This document shows, piece by piece, positions 27,555 to 36,694 of a stretch of 37,979 nucleotides of DNA. Origin of the DNA: a virus. The translations under genes were made by a program, and so were the position numbers. Location of the stretch: positions 1 to 37,979 of IMG/VR virus record IMGVR_UViG_3300042923_000187. One strand, 5' to 3'. The notes beneath the pieces were generated by a model. The model was not told the DNA's origin and did not search any database. It saw only the letters and a list, made by a program, of their open reading frames with translations. Numbering within the stretch: position 1 is the stretch's first letter; each line of letters opens with the position of its first letter.

Positions 27555-30500
27555 ATGGCGAAGACGTTTCTCGCAGGCGAGGCCGCCGTCAAGCTCACCC
27601 CCAACTCGAAGGACTTCCACCGCAAGGCCCGGTCGCTCATCGCGCTGGAGCCGCTGCGCGCCGACGTAAACCTCGTCGCCGACATGAAGGGCTTCCGGAA
27701 GGACGCCCAGGGCAAGCTCTCGACCGCGAAGCTCAAGGTCGATGTCACGCCGCGACTGGACATTACGGGTTTCCGGCAGAAGTCGCAGGCGCAGCTCGAC
27801 GCCGGGAAGCCGCTCACCCTCAAGGTGAACGTCCGCGCCGACGCCGACAAGAACTCCGTCCGGTTGGCGCATCAGGCGATGCAGGCTCAGCTCGACGCGA
27901 TGAAGAAGCTCACCATCGGCGTCGAGGCCAACCCGACGCAGGCGTCCATCACGATGGGGCTGTGGCGTCAGGCGCAGGAGGCCCGCCAGATCACCATCAA
28001 GGTGAACGCGGACACGACCGCCGCGTCGGCGTCTCTCAAGTCGATGCGGATGCTGGGTGGACGCGGGTCCGGCCAGGGTCGCTCCGGCGCTCCGATCGGC
28101 CGCCAGGTCAAGCGGGCAGCCATCGGAACCGGCATCACATTCGCTCCCATTGCCACGCAGGCGGCCGTCGGCGGCCTATCTGCCATCACCGGCGCCGCTA
28201 GCCAGGCAGCGGGAGCGCTGGGCCTGCTTCCGGCGGCCATCACGGCGGCTGGCGCTGGCTTCGCGGCGCTCGGCGTCGGCATCTACGGTGTCGCCGGGGC
28301 GTTCCAGGCGCTCGCCAAGGAGTCCGAAGAGGCGAAGAAGGCCACCGACAACACCAAGAACCAGGCCTCCGCCGCGCGAGCGGTCGCCGGAGCCGTGCGG
28401 AACATTGCGTCCGCCGAGCGGGCTGTGGGCAAGGCGCAGGAGAACGTCCGCAAGGCGCAGGACGACCTAAACAAGGCCCGGAAGCAGGCCGTCCGCGATC
28501 TGCGCGACATGAACGATGAGCTGCGCCTCGCCCCGCTGAACGAGAAGGAAGCCGCGCTCGCGATCAAGGAAGCGCAGCAGCGACTCTCCGAGGCCATCTC
28601 CGGCGGGGACGCCCTGGAGATCGAGGGTGCCCGGATCGATGTCGAGCGCTCCAAGATCGACTACGACATCCTGACCAAGCAGAACCAGGACCTCTTCAAC
28701 GACACGATGGCGGCCAACGCCGCCGGTGTCGAAGGCGCCGAGGCCGTCGTGGCGGCGAAGGAAGGCGTGGTCGACGCCAACGACGCCGTCGTGGCCTCGC
28801 AGGAGGCCGTGCTCGACGCGCAGGACGCGCTGACGGCCGCCATCGAGGCGCAGACCGAGGCGCTCACCGAGAACAGCGCAGCGGCGGACGCGGCGGCTCT
28901 GGCGATGGCCAAGCTGTCGCCGAACGCGCGGGAGTTCGTCCTCGCCATGCGCGAGCTGGGGCCGCAGTGGACAGAACTCCGGAAGGCCGTGCAGGACAAC
29001 CTGTTCGGCAACCTCGGCGACTCCGTGTCGCACCTGGCCAACGCGCAGCTCCCCGTCCTGCGAGAGGGCCTGCGGGGTGTCGCGGAGATGCTCAACCGGG
29101 GCATCCGGGACTCGCTGATGGTGTTCTCCTCGGCCTCCGCCATCGAGGACTTCAACACCACGCTCGGCAACACGCAGCTCATGTGGGCTGGCCTCGCCGA
29201 CACGGCCGCGCCGCTGTCGCAGGCCTGGATCGACCTGTCCACGGTCGGCTCGACGTTCCTGCCGCGATTCGGGACGGCGATGGCCGATGCGTCCGCTCGG
29301 TTCTCCGAGTGGATCGCGACCATGCGCGGCACCGGCCAGATGCAGACGTTCTTCGAGAACTCCATCGAGATGGCCAAGCAGCTCGGCCGGATCATCTCCA
29401 ACGTCGGTCACATCATCGGGGACTTCTTCTCGGCCGGTGCGGCGACCGGTGGCGGCTTCCTCAACACCATCGAGACGGCGACCGCGCAGCTCCGCGCCTT
29501 CACCGAGTCGGCCGAGGGTATGCAGTCGATGCAGACCTTCTTCGCCGGGGTGGCCGAGGCCGTCCGTACGCTGGCGCCGATCCTCACCATCGTCGCGAAG
29601 ACAATCTTCGACACCCTCGGTCCGGCCCTGACCGACCTGGTCATCGGCGCCGGTCCCGGCATCGTGGCCATGTTCGAGGGTCTCCGAGCGGGCCTGCAAG
29701 CCATCGCTCCGGTGATGCCGGTACTCGGCCAGGCCCTCGGCCAGATCGCGACCGTGCTCGGCGAGGTCTTCGTCTCGCTCGGACCCGTCATCAAGGACGT
29801 GATCGCCGCTCTCGCACCGGCGCTCGGCCCGCTGGCGACGCTGCTCGGCGACATCATCAAGGCGCTGCTGCCGATCCTGCCGCCGATCGCGCAGCTCATC
29901 GGTCAGCTCGTCTCCGGCCTGGCTCCGGCGTTCTCCAAGATCGTCGATGCCCTGGCGCCGCTGATCACGCTCTTCATCGACAACCTGATGCCGGTCCTGA
30001 CCCCGCTGATCGACGTGTTCGTCCAGATCGCGGACATCGTGGGAACCGTTCTGGCAGACGTGTTTACGGCCCTGACTCCGGTCATCGAGCCGCTGATGAA
30101 CGTGCTCGGTCAGGTGGCCGGGGTCATCGGTACGCTGCTGCTGACGGCCATCCAGGCCCTTGCGCCGTTCCTGCCTCCGCTGATCGACGCCTTCGTGCGC
30201 GTCGTGCTCGCGGTGCTGCCGCTGCTGGACCCCTTCATCCAGCTCGCGATGGACATCCTGCCGTCCTTCATCCAGGTCATCACCTCGCTGATGCCGACGG
30301 TGCTGCGGCTGGTCGACATCCTCGCTGGCCTGGTCGGCTACATCGTCCCGGTCCTGATCCCGGTGCTGGAGCTGCTCGGCTGGATCGTCGCTGGCGTCTT
30401 CAACGGCATCGTCGATGTGATCACCTGGGCCTGGGACAACGTCGTCGACCCCATCATCATCGCGCTCGGATGGGCACTGTCCAAGCTCGGTGACCTCTTC

Positions 30501-32795
30501 AACTGGCTGTGGAACGAAGCCATCAAGCCTGCTTGGCAGGGCATCACCGATGCCTTCTCGTGGGCCTGGGACAACGTCATCAAGCCGGTCGTCGGATACA
30601 TCTCCGACGCGATCTCCGGCCTGGTCGGGACCTTCGAGTCCGTGGCCAGCGGGATCGGTACCGCGTGGGACAAGATCCGGGAATCCGTTGCAAAGCCGAT
30701 TGTTTGGGTGATCGACAAGGTCATCAACGGTGCTTTCAAGTCCGGGTGGAACGCAATTGCGGACATTGTTCCCGGACTGGATCACTGGAACGGCGTCGAC
30801 ATCGAGTCGATCAAGGGTCTCGTCGGCGGAGTCGGCTTCGCCACCGGTGGTTACGTCTCCGGTCCCGGCACCGGAACCTCGGACTCCATCCCGGCGCGCC
30901 TGTCGAACGGCGAGTTCGTCATGCGCAAGGAGGCCGTCGACCGACTCGGCAAGGAGAACCTGGACCGACTCAACCAGGGCACCCCGCTGCGCCAGCCGCA
31001 GGTGCAGTCGCCGGACGGCAAGCCGCACTACGCAATGGGTGGCATCGTCCAGGACGGCGCCTACCTCACCTCCGAGATCCAGCGGAGCATGTGGGACGCC
31101 GTGCGGACCGCGTTCCCGAACGCTCAACTCACCAGCGGTACCCGCACCGAGGATGTCGGCTCCGGCTTCGACAACCACATGGCGGAGCGCGCGATCGACC
31201 TCGGCGGTCCGATGCCAGAGATCGCGAACTGGATCTACGGCATGAACAAGACTCAGCCGGTGGCTGAGCTGATTCACTGGCCGCTCCAGGGCTGGGAGAA
31301 CCTCGACAACGGGGTCCCCTACGACTTCGGCGCCAGCACGAACTCCCAGCACGCAGACCATGTCCACTGGGCTATGGAACAGATGGTCTCCTCCGACGGC
31401 AAGATGATCTCGGCGGCCTTCGGCGGCGGAGCGACCGGCCAGGCCTCCAGCGGGGGAGGGGCGCGTCAGTGGCTCGCCGACAAGGTGGCGGACCTGTTCG
31501 AGAAGCCGCTGCGCGCCATCGGCGACACCATCCCGGACTTCGGGCCGTCCAAGTTCGGCCAGCTCCCGAAGACGGCCTACCAGTCGATCGTGGACGCCGG
31601 ACTCAAGTTCGTGCGCGAGAAGCTCGGCGGCAGCACCCCCGGCGGGAACAACCAGGCCGGGAACGTCCCGTGGGACATCTCCGGCGGCGCCGAGCAGTGG
31701 CGTGGCGTCGTGCTCGAAGCGCTCCGGCGTACCGGGCACCCGGAGACCGAGGCCGACCGTGTCCTCAAGCAGATCGACATCGAGTCGTCCGGCAACCCGA
31801 ACGCCATCGCGACCGACCCCAGCGACCCCAACGTCGCCGCCGGTCGGCCGTCGAAGGGTCTGATCCAGGCCATCGACACCACGTACCAGGCCCACCGCGA
31901 CCCGGCGCTGGTGGACAACATTTATGACCCCCTCTCGAATGTCGTTGCAGGCATTCGATATGCGGATGCCGAGTACGGGGACATCAGCAACATCTGGCCG
32001 AAGGTCATGGGCTACGACACCGGCGGGATCGTGCCTCCGGGCCTGACCACGGTGAACAACCAGACCGGCCAGAACGAGTACATGCTGACCCCGGACCAGA
32101 TGGGTATGGTCCAGGGCCTCATCGATGTGCTCAGGATGGTCGGCGCGACCCCGAACACCTTCGGCGGTGTCCAGCCGGTCAACGTCGAGCAGGTCAACGG
32201 CAAGGACCTGACAGGCAAGGACATGCCGGTCACGGCCGATGTCGAGGGCAAGGACGTGACGACCGGCGAGGCTTACGGCCAGCCGCTCCAGGGTGCCGCG
32301 ATCGACAACCAGACCGGCGCATACCTTCCGGGAAACAACGTCCCCGCTGGCGAGGACCAGACCAACACGGTCCCGTTCTCGTTCAAGACGGATACCCCGG
32401 AGTGGAAGACGGCGAAGTCGCTGGCCGGGATCTTCGGCTTCGACAAGCAGGCCAGCAAGATCGAGTCGAAGGCCGACCCGATCAACGGCATCATCGCTGG
32501 CGCGACGCAGGCCGCTCCGGCGTACGCCGCTGCGCTGGCGGGCAACCCGGCCGCGCTGATGGGCCAGATCGCCACCACGACCGGCCAGTGGGCCGCGAAG
32601 ACCACCACGGACTTCGCGACGTACCTGCCGGAGAACGCTGGCGGCATCCTGGAGTCGGCCCTGTCCGGCCTGGCAGGACCGCTGATCGGTACTGTGAACA
32701 CCGGCATGAGCCAGGCTCAGCTCGTGGAAACGATGGAGGATGTCGAGAACCGCAAGGCTCGACGGACCAAGACAGGACGGTCACGACGTGGCTAG
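27555..32795 (+). CDS. Tape measure protein with two wall-hydrolase domains
   Basis: A 1746-residue protein; it sets tail length and enters the host envelope. Residues about 190-255 are hydrophobic (AITAAGAGFAALGVGIYGVA). Residues 265-460 are charged coiled coil. Residues about 690-950 are a Leu/Pro/Ile repeat region with strong hydrophobic helices. Near residue 1190 an M15/extensin-like peptidase segment has SGTRTED, H1208, D1215 and HADHVHW (H1266, D1268, H1269, H1271). Near residue 1390 a lytic transglycosylase (SLT) segment follows with E1410 in IDIESSGNPNAI and GLIQAIDTTYQAH. At about 1.5 angstrom per residue the tail would be near 260 nm. Confidence 0.88.
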   Translation: MAKTFLAGEAAVKLTPNSKDFHRKARSLIALEPLRADVNLVADMKGFRKDAQGKLSTAKLKVDVTPRLDITGFRQKSQAQLDAGKPLTLKVNVRADADKNSVRLAHQAMQAQLDAMKKLTIGVEANPTQASITMGLWRQAQEARQITIKVNADTTAASASLKSMRMLGGRGSGQGRSGAPIGRQVKRAAIGTGITFAPIATQAAVGGLSAITGAASQAAGALGLLPAAITAAGAGFAALGVGIYGVAGAFQALAKESEEAKKATDNTKNQASAARAVAGAVRNIASAERAVGKAQENVRKAQDDLNKARKQAVRDLRDMNDELRLAPLNEKEAALAIKEAQQRLSEAISGGDALEIEGARIDVERSKIDYDILTKQNQDLFNDTMAANAAGVEGAEAVVAAKEGVVDANDAVVASQEAVLDAQDALTAAIEAQTEALTENSAAADAAALAMAKLSPNAREFVLAMRELGPQWTELRKAVQDNLFGNLGDSVSHLANAQLPVLREGLRGVAEMLNRGIRDSLMVFSSASAIEDFNTTLGNTQLMWAGLADTAAPLSQAWIDLSTVGSTFLPRFGTAMADASARFSEWIATMRGTGQMQTFFENSIEMAKQLGRIISNVGHIIGDFFSAGAATGGGFLNTIETATAQLRAFTESAEGMQSMQTFFAGVAEAVRTLAPILTIVAKTIFDTLGPALTDLVIGAGPGIVAMFEGLRAGLQAIAPVMPVLGQALGQIATVLGEVFVSLGPVIKDVIAALAPALGPLATLLGDIIKALLPILPPIAQLIGQLVSGLAPAFSKIVDALAPLITLFIDNLMPVLTPLIDVFVQIADIVGTVLADVFTALTPVIEPLMNVLGQVAGVIGTLLLTAIQALAPFLPPLIDAFVRVVLAVLPLLDPFIQLAMDILPSFIQVITSLMPTVLRLVDILAGLVGYIVPVLIPVLELLGWIVAGVFNGIVDVITWAWDNVVDPIIIALGWALSKLGDLFNWLWNEAIKPAWQGITDAFSWAWDNVIKPVVGYISDAISGLVGTFESVASGIGTAWDKIRESVAKPIVWVIDKVINGAFKSGWNAIADIVPGLDHWNGVDIESIKGLVGGVGFATGGYVSGPGTGTSDSIPARLSNGEFVMRKEAVDRLGKENLDRLNQGTPLRQPQVQSPDGKPHYAMGGIVQDGAYLTSEIQRSMWDAVRTAFPNAQLTSGTRTEDVGSGFDNHMAERAIDLGGPMPEIANWIYGMNKTQPVAELIHWPLQGWENLDNGVPYDFGASTNSQHADHVHWAMEQMVSSDGKMISAAFGGGATGQASSGGGARQWLADKVADLFEKPLRAIGDTIPDFGPSKFGQLPKTAYQSIVDAGLKFVREKLGGSTPGGNNQAGNVPWDISGGAEQWRGVVLEALRRTGHPETEADRVLKQIDIESSGNPNAIATDPSDPNVAAGRPSKGLIQAIDTTYQAHRDPALVDNIYDPLSNVVAGIRYADAEYGDISNIWPKVMGYDTGGIVPPGLTTVNNQTGQNEYMLTPDQMGMVQGLIDVLRMVGATPNTFGGVQPVNVEQVNGKDLTGKDMPVTADVEGKDVTTGEAYGQPLQGAAIDNQTGAYLPGNNVPAGEDQTNTVPFSFKTDTPEWKTAKSLAGIFGFDKQASKIESKADPINGIIAGATQAAPAYAAALAGNPAALMGQIATTTGQWAAKTTTDFATYLPENAGGILESALSGLAGPLIGTVNTGMSQAQLVETMEDVENRKARRTKTGRSRRG

Positions 32796-33711
32796 GGGAC
32801 TCTCGCGCGGAGACAAGACGTGGATCGTCTATCGAGGCCCTGACGGGTCCCGGTTCTATCTGGCCGGGACTCATCGCCAGGGTAAGCAGGGGGTCGAGTT
32901 CGCGCGCGGCATCGTGGGACTCGACCGGCCGCCGACGGAGCTGGTTTGGCTCCAGGAGGCGCGGCAGAACGGTGCCGACCTGGTCGGTGCGAACGTCGAT
33001 GTCCGGCAGATCAAGTTCGCCGTGAACATCCTCGGGAACACCCCGCGCGACATGCGCGCCCGGTACTCGGACTGGAACCGAGCGAACCGGACCGACCAGC
33101 TCGGTCGGCTGATGTTCCTCAACTCCTACAGCGGGGTCCGCTTCTGCGATGTCCTGCTCGGCGAGTCCCCAAGCGGGTCGATCGACCAGGACCCGGCGCT
33201 GCTCCGGCGGATGGTCGACTACCCGTTCACCTGGGTGGCGCCGAACCCCTACTTCAAGGGGTACACCGAGACCTTCGAGTGGGAGGTCGGCCACCGGGAC
33301 AGCCTCGGCATCTCGGAGGGTCCGCTGCGGGTCCGGAACCTCGGCGACAGCTACACCTACCCGAAGATCAAGCTCCCCGGTCCCGGCACCTGGTCGATCC
33401 CGCAGGGAACGCGCCTGCCGGACGCGTGGGGCCGGGAGGGTCAGGGACCCCTGGACGACACCATGATCACGCTTCCTGAGCTGAATGAGGGCGAAACAGC
33501 GTGGCTCGACACCGACCCCCGCGTCGAAACCATCACGATGGTGCGCGAGGACGGCCGGGAGACGAACCTGTGGGCCAAGATGTCCGGCCAGCGACCCCGT
33601 ATCAAGCTGCTCGGTGACCGCGCCGAGGACTGGTTCTTCTCGGTCAAGGGTGGCGAGGTCGGCGCCAAGGCCAAGATGATCGTTCAGCCGCTCTACTCGA
33701 CGTTCCAGTAA
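32788..33711 (+). CDS. Distal tail (Dit-like) minor tail protein
   Basis: A 307-residue protein from GTG 32788, 8 nt inside the tape measure end; the longer reading from 32740 lacks a ribosome-binding site. The start (RGDKTWIVYRGPDGSRFYLA), the strand IKFAVNILGNTPRDMRARYS and FEWEVGHRDSLGISEGPLRV fit siphovirus Dit-type proteins that form the ring between tube and tip. Its place directly after the tape measure is standard. Confidence 0.75.
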   Translation: MARGLSRGDKTWIVYRGPDGSRFYLAGTHRQGKQGVEFARGIVGLDRPPTELVWLQEARQNGADLVGANVDVRQIKFAVNILGNTPRDMRARYSDWNRANRTDQLGRLMFLNSYSGVRFCDVLLGESPSGSIDQDPALLRRMVDYPFTWVAPNPYFKGYTETFEWEVGHRDSLGISEGPLRVRNLGDSYTYPKIKLPGPGTWSIPQGTRLPDAWGREGQGPLDDTMITLPELNEGETAWLDTDPRVETITMVREDGRETNLWAKMSGQRPRIKLLGDRAEDWFFSVKGGEVGAKAKMIVQPLYSTFQ

Positions 33712-33721
33712 GGAGGACGAC

Positions 33722-35305
33722 ATGGTCACCATGCTCGACGCGCCTCCGCGCTCGGACAACCGCATCATCAGCTCGTGGCGCACGGACATCACCATCGAGG
33801 TCCGGCGCGGCCTGATGGAGCTCGAAGGGTACGTCAACGACCACATCGAGGCCGAGTTCGAGTTCGTCGCGAACGAGACGGCGCCAGGGCACATCGAGGT
33901 CCCGGCCAAGTCGAAGTGGGCACACTGGTTCAAGCGGTGCGACAAGGAGAACATCTTCGTCCACGCTTTCATCAACGGGAAGAAGTGGACCGGCCGGGTA
34001 GACCGGTGCATCAAGAAGAAGAAGGGCAAGGTTAAAACCGTTGTAGCCGAGCTTGTCTCGGACTACGTGTGGCTCGAAGCCATCATGGCCTGGTCCGCAC
34101 CTTTCGCGCCGCTGAGCATCCAGTATCCGAAGAAGGATGTCCAGTTCATGGCGACGGATACGTCGATCCGGACGTACATCTTCAAGAACCTCTTCCGGCT
34201 CCAGGCGAACCTCTACCGGTTCCCGGTCGGCTTCTTCAACGATCCGCTCAAGAACGGCTGGTGGAACGTCGAGAAGTGGATGCAGCCGTGTGTCGTGCTC
34301 CCGGCCAACCCGCTCTTCGACACGACCCGCTGGAACACGCTGCTGGCGCGCATGACTCCGCTCGACCAGCTCTTCAAGGACGTGCTCCGCGACGAAAACC
34401 TCGTCCTGACGGCGGAGGCCTTCGTCGTCGGCCGCGACCCGCAGCCGTCCACGATGATCACGCTCAACCACAACTGCATCGTCTTCGACATCCAGGACAA
34501 GCGGGGTGTGGTCGGCCGGACCGGCACGATCCTCGACGGCCTGTTCAACACGATCATCGACACGATCGACCCGATCATCGGTTCCGTCATCGGTGCTTTT
34601 ACGGCTGAGAGCGACAAGTACTCGCTGTCGAAGTTCTTCGGGACCGACCCGAAGGACCCGTGGGTGGTCTTCCGCGAGGACGACGACGACGACATCGAGG
34701 AATCGGAAACGATCATTAACTCCCCGCAGGCCCACACGGCCATTGTGGGAGGTCACAGCCCTGATTGGCTCAACAAGGGCATCGATATGATCGCGAACGC
34801 TGCGATCCAGGGTTTACTTGGGGCCATCGGAATCGGCTTCCTCGGCGACCTGATCTCCGGCGAGCTGAGCGACATCGTGCTCGCGTTCCAGTCGGCGACC
34901 GACGAGCGGCGCCGGGAGCAGTTCGGCATCTTCGGCCTGCCGGAGGCGTTCGAGACCAGCGGGACAACTGCTTTCACGTTCGACGCGGTCCAGGGCCTCC
35001 GCAAGCTGCTCGAAGAGACGCGTCCCTACCGGACGCACTCCGTCACGATCCGCGACGGGAAGCCGTTCGTTCCTTTTGTGCATTTCGATGTCGGGGACCC
35101 CATCGGCTGGGAAGACGAGGACGACAACGAGATTCACGTCGATTATGTGCGTCGCATCGTCGTGACGGATAATCGCAAGTCCAGGGCAAAGGTCGCGATC
35201 ACCATCGGCGACGAAGAGGCCAAGAAGGACGCGCTGACCAAGGCCCTGGAGCGGATCGGCGGGGTCAAACAGGCGTTTGACTTCTGGACCCTCTCGGATG
35301 ACTAA
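33722..35305 (+). CDS. Minor tail protein, tail-tip (Gp37/Tal-like)
   Basis: A 527-residue protein from ATG 33722 with AGGAGG (33710-33715). The N-terminal half (SDNRIISSWRTDITIEVRRG, AEFEFVANETAPGHIEVPAK) resembles the hub domains of the ReqiPepy6 gp37-like and Tal families. Residues about 275-300 and 358-385 are hydrophobic (FNTIIDTIDPIIGSVIGAF, IQGLLGAIGIGFLGDLI) and could cross membranes at infection. The C-terminal part returns to beta structure. Probable tail-tip hub protein. Confidence 0.7.
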   Translation: MVTMLDAPPRSDNRIISSWRTDITIEVRRGLMELEGYVNDHIEAEFEFVANETAPGHIEVPAKSKWAHWFKRCDKENIFVHAFINGKKWTGRVDRCIKKKKGKVKTVVAELVSDYVWLEAIMAWSAPFAPLSIQYPKKDVQFMATDTSIRTYIFKNLFRLQANLYRFPVGFFNDPLKNGWWNVEKWMQPCVVLPANPLFDTTRWNTLLARMTPLDQLFKDVLRDENLVLTAEAFVVGRDPQPSTMITLNHNCIVFDIQDKRGVVGRTGTILDGLFNTIIDTIDPIIGSVIGAFTAESDKYSLSKFFGTDPKDPWVVFREDDDDDIEESETIINSPQAHTAIVGGHSPDWLNKGIDMIANAAIQGLLGAIGIGFLGDLISGELSDIVLAFQSATDERRREQFGIFGLPEAFETSGTTAFTFDAVQGLRKLLEETRPYRTHSVTIRDGKPFVPFVHFDVGDPIGWEDEDDNEIHVDYVRRIVVTDNRKSRAKVAITIGDEEAKKDALTKALERIGGVKQAFDFWTLSDD

Positions 35306-35317
35306 CTAGGAGCCGTT

Positions 35318-36619
35318 ATGCCTTACTCCCGCCCGGACGTTGTTTCCGGGGTCACAAGGATCACAAAGCCTTTCGTGGACAACCTCCTGGATGGGCTGGA
35401 CGAGCGCGTCACCCTTGAGGACGCTAATGCCACTTATGCCCCGGTAGTCGGGGCAGCGTCATACGCTCCCCGAGATCTGGCATCGTTTGTCACTCTCGGC
35501 GATTCTCGGACCATGCTGAACGGCACCAGCATGGACGTGGCGTCCGCGTCCGGGGTGCTCGCAAAGGACAATCGGGGGTACGTCACGCAGGCGATGGTCA
35601 TCCTTCGCCAGCGGATGCGCTGGCTTCGGAATGGCGGCGTCGGCGGGGACACCACCGCCATGATGCTCGCTCGCACCGACGATCTGTTGGCGCTGAACTC
35701 CGGCTGGCTGATTGGCTTCGGCTGCATCAACTCAGTGAACGCGGGTGTCTCGTCGGCGACGATCATCGGCGAGTTGACCCAGATCTTCGACAAGTGCGCC
35801 GCGAAGGGCGTCCGTGTCGTGTGGGGTACTGACTGGATTAGTGGCGGCACGAACACCACTGCAATGAAGCTTGTGGCTGCCGAGGTGAACAACTGGCTTC
35901 GCCAGCAGGCCACGGTCCGTCCCAACTTCTACCTCGCCGAATACGCGGCTGTCATGGGTGACACCGAGACCGGAATCGTCCCCGCTGCACTCGGTCAGGA
36001 CTTGCTGCATCCCGACGCGCCTGGTGCGTACAAAATGGCCCAGGAGTTGGTGCGTATTCTCGACCCGCTGGTCCCGCGCTCGGATCGGCTTCTCACCTAC
36101 AACGCGGACCCGACGAACTACCTGCCGAACGGCATGTTTACCGGCAACACGTCGGGACTGGCAACAGGGTGGACCAAGGGTTCAGCAACCGTTCCGACTT
36201 ATACCAAGGTGGCGCGAACGGACGGACTGCCCGGCGAGTGGCAGCAGGTGTCCTGCACTTCCGAAACGGTGTCATCGTTGACCCGCCAGGTCGCGCTGAA
36301 CACGACCGACCTCACGCAAGGCGTCTTGGTTCGTGCAGAGATCGAGTTCGAGACTGATGCGGCTGGATGGAATGCGACCGAGTTCACCCTTCAGTTGCAG
36401 ACGGTCGGCGGGGATGCGGCGTCGTCCTCGAACCCGAAGGTCGTGAACGACATGGTTGTCGTCGCCACGACCCCGCTTTCACTGCCTCGCATTGCGAGCG
36501 GGATTCTCAAGACCCCCGCATTCCCGATCAGCATTGGCGCGACACACTTGCAGTTCTCGCTCCGACTCAAGGGGACGGGCGTCTATCGAGTCTGTCGCGG
36601 TCGGATCGTCCGCGTCTAA
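35318..36619 (+). CDS. SGNH-hydrolase tail protein 2
   Basis: A 433-residue paralogue of the 24786 protein: about 31 of the first 43 residues are identical (MPYSRPDVVSGVTRITKPFV ... ANATYAP). SGNH blocks are contiguous here: GDS at 61-63 (Ser63), GCIN at 135-138 and DLLHPD with Asp228 and His231. Residues about 255-433 form a separate beta-rich domain (NGMFTGNTSGLATGW ... HLQFSLRLKGTGVYRVCRG), possibly carbohydrate binding. ATG follows AGGAG. Role: probable esterase acting on host surface glycans. The two paralogues differ in how the accessory domain is attached. Confidence 0.75.
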   Translation: MPYSRPDVVSGVTRITKPFVDNLLDGLDERVTLEDANATYAPVVGAASYAPRDLASFVTLGDSRTMLNGTSMDVASASGVLAKDNRGYVTQAMVILRQRMRWLRNGGVGGDTTAMMLARTDDLLALNSGWLIGFGCINSVNAGVSSATIIGELTQIFDKCAAKGVRVVWGTDWISGGTNTTAMKLVAAEVNNWLRQQATVRPNFYLAEYAAVMGDTETGIVPAALGQDLLHPDAPGAYKMAQELVRILDPLVPRSDRLLTYNADPTNYLPNGMFTGNTSGLATGWTKGSATVPTYTKVARTDGLPGEWQQVSCTSETVSSLTRQVALNTTDLTQGVLVRAEIEFETDAAGWNATEFTLQLQTVGGDAASSSNPKVVNDMVVVATTPLSLPRIASGILKTPAFPISIGATHLQFSLRLKGTGVYRVCRGRIVRV

Positions 36620-36628
36620 CCAGCTCGT

Positions 36629-36676
36629 AATTGCTCACTATGTGGCGGCTGCCAACCCCCAAGATAGACTGCACCG
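36629..36676 (+). repeat. SGNH cassette 3' flank, copy 2
   Basis: AATTGCTCAC begins 9 nt after the SGNH 2 stop, as in copy 1 at 26271, with the same ordered blocks TGTG, CCAACCC and CCAAGATA, then TAGACTGCACCGA in the place of the boundary motif. No long hairpin follows here. Confidence 0.55.
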
Positions 36677-36694
36677 AGAGACGAGAGGCTGGAC

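Noticed and set aside
35264-35281. GTCAAAC-AGGC-GTTTGAC inverted repeat resembling the motif at 21-37
   Set aside because: It lies in coding sequence near the end of the tail-tip gene, lacks the ATCAAACCGT core and is probably chance.
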